Assembly (NCBI RefSeq): GCF_016808335.1
Contig: NC_053146.1
Span: 6,549,015-6,613,014 of the forward strand
Direction of reading: 5' to 3'
Source: Panicum virgatum
Lineage: Eukaryota > Streptophyta > Magnoliopsida > Poales > Poaceae
DNA length: 64,000 nucleotides
Numbering within the stretch: the stretch's first letter is position 1; each line of letters opens with the position of its first letter. A program made the translations under genes and the position numbers. This document shows, one piece after another, positions 57,770 through 64,000 of this stretch. The notes under the pieces are model-generated. The model worked only from the letters and a program-made list of their open reading frames with translations, was not told the origin of the DNA and did no database searches.

Positions 57770-58135
57770 TAAATTTTCAATAATAATTGTGGAAGTCCGC
57801 ACACGTGAATTTACATCTCCCGGACTGAATTCTTCGAAGTTTCTGCCAAAGTCTTGATTGCCAAGGGGCACGGGAGAACTCAAGTTAGGCGGCTGCCTGC
57901 ATTTTCTAAGGGGAATTGCCAGGTCGTTTCCTTCTTTTTAGATTTCTCTAACATATCCAGGATAGGCAACAGCTAATAGCATGCTTAAAAAATGGACGCG
58001 GGATGTCCAGTATGGCTCAGGCTCATCCACAGCTGTACTGTGAGTGATCATGTGATTCAGTTATGCCTCAACTCTCAACCACATTACGTGATTCTAGAAG
58101 AAAAATATTTATTAGAAACAACTAAGAGCAACTTT

Positions 58136-58384
58136 AAGAGATTTTCTATATTTATTCTAATTGTTAGAAATAAAGATTTTGATGGGAAAATAGGCTCCAA
58201 GAGCTTCTCTAAGTGGTTATTCTAATATAGCCACCATCTATTCTGGATTTCTCGTTAGTCAAAATTAGATAGCGAAAATGTCTAAGTTGTTGGAGAGTGA
58301 AGATGTATAAAGATTAATTTATATACATGACTCTACAAATAATGATTTAAAGAGTGAAAGTTAGAAAAATTCTTGGAGATGCTC
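58136..58384. mobile_element. Tourist-like MITE (second copy of the 50274 family)
   Basis: GAGCAACTTTAAGAG...CTTGGAGATGCTC with TAA duplications (58133-58135 and 58385-58387). It matches 50274-50497 along its length with a small insertion near 58275. Confidence 0.88.
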
Positions 58385-58387
58385 TAA

Positions 58388-60296
58388 GGGAGATTAGAGA
58401 CACCGCACTAGCGCACATAGATTATAGACATAGCCCCCATTTGGTGTGTGGCAGTCTCCGGCATCTTTGCGTTACTGTAAAGTAGCGCGCAAGAAAAATG
58501 CTGGGAACGTGGCAGCCCCCATACCAAAGGGGCTCGTAATCAGCCTGCACGTGGCTGGTATCACTGGGTTTTTGAAACAGTTGCCACAATTCCGTGGAAA
58601 TGCTGGAACGCTACGGTGACGCTGCTGAATTTGACGAGCTCACCCTGCATTCCTAGATGCTATGAATTATCATGCATGCCAATATGATACCAGATAGTAT
58701 ATAATACTAGTCTATTAAGTGCGTAGAGACCAAAACTGCAATACGCGGGCAACGCGTATCACCGTGTTTTGTAATTTTTTTTAAAAAAAAGAAGAATGCA
58801 TATATGGAGTACTAAACGAAGTTTATTTGCGAAACATTTTCATGGATGAGTATAATTTTTAGAGACGAATCTAATGAGCTAAATGTCACTATGATTGGCT
58901 ATATTGGTGCTACAGTAACCGCGTCTAATCATCCCATAACCATACGGTCTAAGACCCCATTAACTACAGTAGCTACTACAGTACCTTAGTTGTGGAGTTG
59001 GTTTTATAATAATACATCATTTAATACCTCCAATTAGTGGTCAAAAGACTGAAAAATTTTCCTGAAAAATTTTACACCTCCATTTAAACACGGCGATAGA
59101 CAGATATATGACCCACCTCCATAAACTTTTGCTCTCTCTTCATCGCGTGGCTTCACCCACCTTTACTCGCAACTTCTTCTAAAAAATCCACATCTACTCG
59201 GTCCTCTCTACTGCTTACTAGAAGCTTCCGCCTCCGCTCCCTATGAAGCGCCGCGGCGGGGTGAATGGGTCCGGGCGCGCGTGGGTCGTGTTACAAGGCT
59301 GTGCGCACAGGGTGGGTGCTCGATTTCTATGGTGGGTGTGATTCGTTTGCGATGGAGGTGGACTTCTTTTTTTAGGTTTTGTCTTGCCGCTCGCCTCAGC
59401 CCATGTTCCATTCCATGGCGTTGGCTCGTGCAGGTCGCCGTCCCCCCCGCGCAGAGCCACACGGTTCCCCCATGCTGACCGGCCACCGCGCTCGTGGCTC
59501 CCACAAGGTTTTCGACGGAATGGGGAGCCCGGACGGGGACTGGGAGCTTGAGCTTCTTCGAGCGGCGGCCGTGGGATCGACGAAGCTGCATCTCAGCGCA
59601 CCAATTCGTCAGCCTGCTCTCCCAATTTGGGAGCGAATCCACGTGCCATGCCAACTGTGGTTCAGATGAGGTGGCAAAGGGAGAGCTGCTTCAGCTCTCC
59701 TTCGACTGGTCCGCATACCGAGTAGTAAGTGTTAACATCCATTACTTCTCATGCACGCTCGTATGACCTTCGCTGTTGAATATGACAGAAGATTTTAGGA
59801 AAGTATTTTTCTGATGAACCCCTTTGGCTGCCTGAATAATCCATTGTCCCTTTGGGAAACTGAACAAGGGCCTAAACCATTGGCCAACTCAAGTACCCTC
59901 ACGCCAGTACCCATTAGCTGATTAGCGGAAGCGTGTCAAACTGCTGCCTCTTCGTTTTGCTGATCAGCACTGGCTGTTGGCACTGTAGCTACAGTACACT
60001 GTAGCTTCAGTGTCGGTACAGTACACTCCCACGTGTACTCGAGGCTGCACTGCGTGTGGTTGCTACGGTAATCCTGCAGTGTATGTCCTCTCACAAAAAT
60101 CAGCCGCTATAGTGTTCAGCCAGCTCAAACCACCCAGCCGAACAGGCTGCTGGTTCCCTCTGAATATTCATCCCTCGAGTTGGAATCCATCGTCTTCGAA
60201 CAGGACAGGCCAACCACTACAAAGAACCAAAGAAGAGTGGTCAGACTCTCAGCCGGCCATGGCCTTTGTGTTGAAGGGAATCCGTTGTCGTTGCCC
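58388..60296. other. Upstream region of the NLR gene
   Basis: Contains a decayed MITE (58760-59095; TACAGTAACCGCGTCTAATC) and a GC-rich island (59218-59740) with short frames on both strands and no recognised domain. At 59985-60030 a palindromic run CTGTAGCTACAG...CACTGTAGC precedes a MITE-like end CCAGCCGAACAGG (60136). The promoter of the NLR is expected in the last few hundred bases, but no clear TATA box was identified. Confidence 0.45.
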
Positions 60297-63200
60297 ATGG
60301 AGTTAGTGGCCAGCGCCTCGGAGGGGCTCAGATCTCTTCTGGGCAGTGAGTACGCGCTCCAGGCTGGCGTGCGCAACGACATCGACTTCGTCCAGGCCGA
60401 GCTGCAGCGCATGCACGCCTTCCTCCAGGACTACGCGAGGAGCCAGCAGGCCACTACTGCCGTTGTCAAGGATTGGGCCAGAGAGGTGCGGGAGCTCGCG
60501 TACGATCTCGAAGACGCCGTGGATGAGTTCAAATATCGTGTTAGTCCAGCACCCGTGGGGATCCCTGCCATGGTCGTGCACTTGGTCTCCACGTTCATGG
60601 CTCGCCGTCAGATAGCTGAGCAGGCGCGCAGCCTCCGGACCCGGGTACTGGAGGTGAGCGAGCGCCACAAGAGGTATGAATGTGACGTCTTCCTGCCTTT
60701 AGATGCTCCCAGCTCCGCCTCCGCTCTCTGGTTGCCCCCGACGATGTATGTCGAGGTGGCCAGTCAGTCCAATTTGGTGGGCATCGACGGCCCGCGTGAT
60801 GAGATCATTAGTAAGCTTATGGATGCCGGAAGGAAGGATGCATCTGGCCGCCGCCGTGTGGCCTCCATGGTTGGATTCGCCGGAGTTGGCAAGACCACCC
60901 TAGCCATGGCTGTGTACCGCAGCCTTGAGGGCCAGTTCCAGTGCCGGGCATTCATCACAGTGTCCAGGAAACTTGACATTAAAAGACTTGTAACGGACAT
61001 TCTACAACAGATCATCCCTGTTGGCAGTTCTTCCATGCCGGATCCGGATATGGCTGGTGTCGAGACATGGGAGATCAGCCAGCTCGTGGGCAAGCTCAGA
61101 GAAAACCTGCAGTGCAAGAGGTGATTCATCGTGACAACTCTAGCAGTACTGTTCTTCCACATTTGTACTTGAAACGCAGTGACAGTTTGTATCATTGAAT
61201 TAACCAGTAGGGACATTCCATGATTCAACCTTCCTGAGTTACTTAAATACTAATTGATCATCCCAGGAAAGTTGAGTCAGATTATTGCTTTGCACAGCTA
61301 CTGAAAATCTATTACCAGATTTGAAATAAATTGAACAAATCAGACAGAAAACACATGTCCTATCTTCTTTCAAATAGTTTTGATTAGTAGTGCCTGCCTA
61401 CTGTGAAGTTTGTAACAAGGCTGCAAGCTTTCAACTGCAAGCACATATCCAGCCAGCGTGGTTCTGAAATTCTCAAAATTAATTCAATCTATGAGCAGTT
61501 TCATTCAACATTTTTGTTGCAATGTTCTTATTGATCATTGGGTTGCACATGCATGTTGAAACATCTTTTTTCTCGAATTCGCATGAGAATCACATATTTT
61601 TGTATTAAGCTATAAGGTTCAGAATACAAGGTGCGATGCCGGAGAATGGGCACATTTCATCTAGTTGCAATAAAAATAAAATATCTTTAGGCTTCAATAT
61701 TTATCAAGATTATTTCCCTTAGTTTGTCTAATGAGAATTCCGTTATCATGAAATTTCTTTGTAGGTACTTGATTGTCATCGACGACTTATGGGAAACATC
61801 CTCTTGGAGGGATATTAGTTGTGTTCTCCCAGAGAACAATCTGGGTAGCATCATTATGACGACTACAAGAAATGAGTCTGTTGCTGATGCATGTTGCTCA
61901 AGCTATAACCTTGGTGACTTTGTGCACAAGGTAGAATCTATGAACGATCTTGACTCGAAGACATTGTTTCTTGGTCGGATTTTTGGTTCTGAGAACAACT
62001 GTCCACATGATTTCGAAGAAATGTCCCTGAAAATCCTGAAAAAATGTGCCGGTTAGCCACTGGCCATCGTCTGCATATCGAGCCTTTTGGCCGCTACACG
62101 GCCACAGGCAACAAAGTGGGAGAAAGTATACAGCTCTTTGGGGTCCGAGATTGAAAGCAATGATAGTCTAAGTAGATTGAAGCAAGCTCTACAGCTTGGT
62201 TATGATGATCTTCCACAACATCTCAAGGTCTGTGTACTGTATCTTTGTTCATTTCCTGGGAGTTGCACAATCGAAAGGGATCGTTTAATACGGAGATGGA
62301 TAGCAGAAGGATTCGTAGCCGAAATACCTGGTATGAGTTTGCAAAAAGTAGCCAAAAGCTACTTCAGTGAGCTAATAGAAAGGACCAGGATCCAGGCTGT
62401 GGACGTTGACTGTTTTGGTGAAGTTCATGCATGCAGAATTCATGATGTGATGTTTGAACTGATCATGATGAAATCATTCGAAGACAACTTTGTTATGCTT
62501 GTAGGTGATCGCTGGAGTTTATCCACACAACGGCTCAACGTTCGACGGCTATCACTAGACTGTAGAACTGCAACAGATGGTTTGGACTTGTCAAATTTTG
62601 ACATGACTCGCATTCGATCATTGGCAATTTGTGGGTGTATTGCTAGCTTTCATTTCATTCCAAAATGCAAATTTGTAAGGATGTTGGATTTTGAATCCTG
62701 TGGGGGTTTAGACAGTAGGCACCTGAAGAACATTGGTGATCTGTTCCTGCTGAAGTACTTGAGTCTGAAGAGCACATGGATCAGTGAATTGCCGTTGCAG
62801 ATTGGCAACTTAAAATGTTTGGAGACTTTAGACTTGACACAAACAAACGTTAGAAAGTTGCCAAAGGAAATTACTCAATTGCAAAGGCTGGTACATCTAC
62901 TTGCTGGAGGAGCAGAACTGCCTGAAGGGGTTGGAAATATGTTGTGTTTACAGACATTGTGCATCAGGGCTGCCAGTAAGAGATCTAACAAAGCTGTGAA
63001 AGAGTTACTTAGGCTAACCAATTTGAGACAACTCGACATGTCCTACATAAATCTAAAAGTAGGAAGGTCACAAGATGAGAGACTGGATGCTTGTTTACCC
63101 TTGGTAATTGGTGAGCTTGGCAACTGCAACTGCAATCTTCAATCACTGAGTTTGAATTTGTTAGGATACTCTATGGGTTTGTTCCTGGAACTCCAGTTGC

Positions 63201-63685
63201 CCCTATCTGCATCTCCTGATACACTTCAAAGCCTGAAAATAAAAGGCGAGCATGGGTTTCTAAGAGTGCCAATGTGGATGTCATCACTCCCTCACCTCGC
63301 TGATCTGGAGCTAACTGTTGCTGCGGTGGGTGAGAGGGATACAGAAATTCTTGCAAAATTACCTACGCTCACCCGACTTCGACTCACCATAAAAGAACCA
63401 CACTCACAAGGCATACTCATTAGGGAATCCGGCTTCCCTAGCCTCAAGGAGCTCTGTATCAACTGTAGGGTCATGCCAGTGTTCTTCGTTGAGGGTGTTA
63501 TGCTGAAGCTTCAGAAGTTTGAGTTACAGTTTCATGCATATCAAGAAGATCTAAGATTTGTTCACTTCAGTACAGAGCATCTCCAATCTCTTAAGGAGTT
63601 CCGATTTACGGTAGTTTGCAAAGATCTCAGTGATCATGATATTGAGTTTTTGAAAGAGGCCTTCAAGAATGCTGTTTTCATATAG
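60297..63685 (+). pseudogene. CC-NB-LRR (NLR) immune receptor gene with one nonsense codon
   Basis: Two exons, 60297-61120 and 61765-63685 (GT-AG intron), give 915 codons in one frame broken only by TAG at 62054-62056 (codon 372). ATG 60297 begins MELVASASEGLRSLLG, the usual Rx-type coiled-coil start; an upstream in-frame TTG is rejected. Motifs: EDVID-like YDLEDAVDEF (about 68-78), P-loop GFAGVGKTT (193-201), RNBS-A FQCRAFITVS, kinase-2 LIVIDDLW, RNBS-B GSIIMTTTR. Then KKCAG-stop-PLA sits where GLPLA stands, so the conserved Leu codon (probably TTG) became TAG. Beyond it are RNBS-D CVLYLCSFPG, WIAEGFV, an MHD variant IHDV (about 500) and leucine-rich repeats (LKYLSLKSTWISELP, LETLDLTQTNVRKLP) to a normal end. 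NLRs detect pathogen effectors in the cytoplasm (family knowledge). As read, the product would be 371 aa lacking the NB-ARC end and the LRRs. Confidence 0.93.
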
Positions 63686-64000
63686 AGCCATGCCACGAAC
63701 AGGAACAGGAACAAGATGTTGCAGATGAGGACTGAATCAGAATGTCTCTTGTAATTCCTTGTTCGCTCCATAGTATCTTATTTTTATTTTCAGTGAAAAT
63801 TCTGTCAGGATGTTTGCAGTTTTTGGTACATAAATTCTTTATGGGAAATGTTGTGCCGTGTATTTCTATAGCACAAGCTTGCAAGTATCGCATAAAACAC
63901 AATGAAATGGGGCTTGGCCTAAGTGGTAATTCGGCAGTTTTTGGTGCGGGTTCTGGTCCAGCTAAAAGCTACTAGGAGGTTCAATCTGTTCTTGACGATA
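63686..64000 (+). other. 3' flank of the NLR gene
   Basis: AT-rich DNA following the stop codon, with AGGAACAGGAACAAGATG just after it. Probably 3' untranslated sequence and downstream DNA; no further gene is supported to the window end. Confidence 0.5.

Larger units (their letters stand above)
55709..58135. other. START-gene promoter side and MITE-rich intergenic DNA
   Basis: 55709-56050 is GC-rich promoter and leader sequence of the minus-strand START gene. Beyond it lie foldback-like MITE remnants, for example 56060-56310, 56325-56600 and 56975-57320. These share words such as TTAGATTCGTCTCGC and GCGGTCAAAGGCCTC but lack clean ends. Two nested Stowaway elements are listed separately. No gene is supported. 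Confidence 0.55.

Noticed and set aside
58715..58765. Third Helitron terminus (ATACGCG...CGCGTAT near CTAG)
   Set aside because: The hairpin is far from the CTAG (tens of bases) and has a different stem from the other two.
60180..60296. Upstream start for the NLR at 60180
   Set aside because: The codon is TTG; the 39 extra residues do not fit the family, while ATG 60297 gives the usual MELVASASEG start.

Overview
This window is nuclear DNA from a grass, most likely a panicoid (Setaria/Panicum/Sorghum-type). The evidence is the split plant genes with GT-AG introns, the GC-rich monocot-style coding exons, abundant grass MITEs (Stowaway, Tourist and others), large grass-type solo LTRs, and LTR arrays of the palindrome GCGGACCGTCCGC. 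Roughly the first two thirds is transposon-rich with one badly damaged host gene. The last third is gene-bearing.

Layout. 1-8413: a non-autonomous LTR retrotransposon (LARD type) on the minus strand, with a tRNA-Asp primer site and two nearly identical LTRs. 8414-9196: a truncated LTR of a second family. 9220-12850: a 3.6-kb solo LTR of a third kind. 14378-24626: a DUF4220-DUF594 membrane-protein gene (minus strand) broken by two independent DNA transposons inserted 176 bp apart. These are a 3.4-kb CACTA element (14738-18140, TSD CAC) and a 4.6-kb hAT element (18320-22899, TSD CTTGAACA). The hAT transposase reads as an uninterrupted 761-codon, four-exon gene. 24.7-30.4 kb is AT-rich intergenic DNA with MITEs, a short Helitron candidate and a minisatellite. 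30419-32075 and 36075-39090 are solo LTRs with recognisable target-site duplications. A second Helitron 3' end and gene-like fragments lie between them. 42278-42520 is a Stowaway MITE, and 43242-44905 is a poly(A) retroposon with a 14-bp target-site duplication.

Host genes. A WNK kinase (minus, 47128-49340, five exons, 577 aa) has a kinase domain and an OSR1-C-like domain, and carries Met in place of the usual P+1-loop Thr. A START-domain lipid-binding membrane protein (minus, 51954-55708, six exons, 434 aa) follows. A CC-NB-LRR (NLR) immune-receptor gene (plus, 60297-63685, two exons) is complete except for one in-frame TAG that replaces the Leu of its GLPLA motif. The genes are independent loci, not an operon. 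The strongest leads are the doubly hit DUF4220 gene, the apparently intact hAT element beside it, and the single-lesion NLR.

All family assignments come from reading motifs in the sequence; no database search was run. Splice sites were chosen from GT/AG positions and reading-frame continuity.
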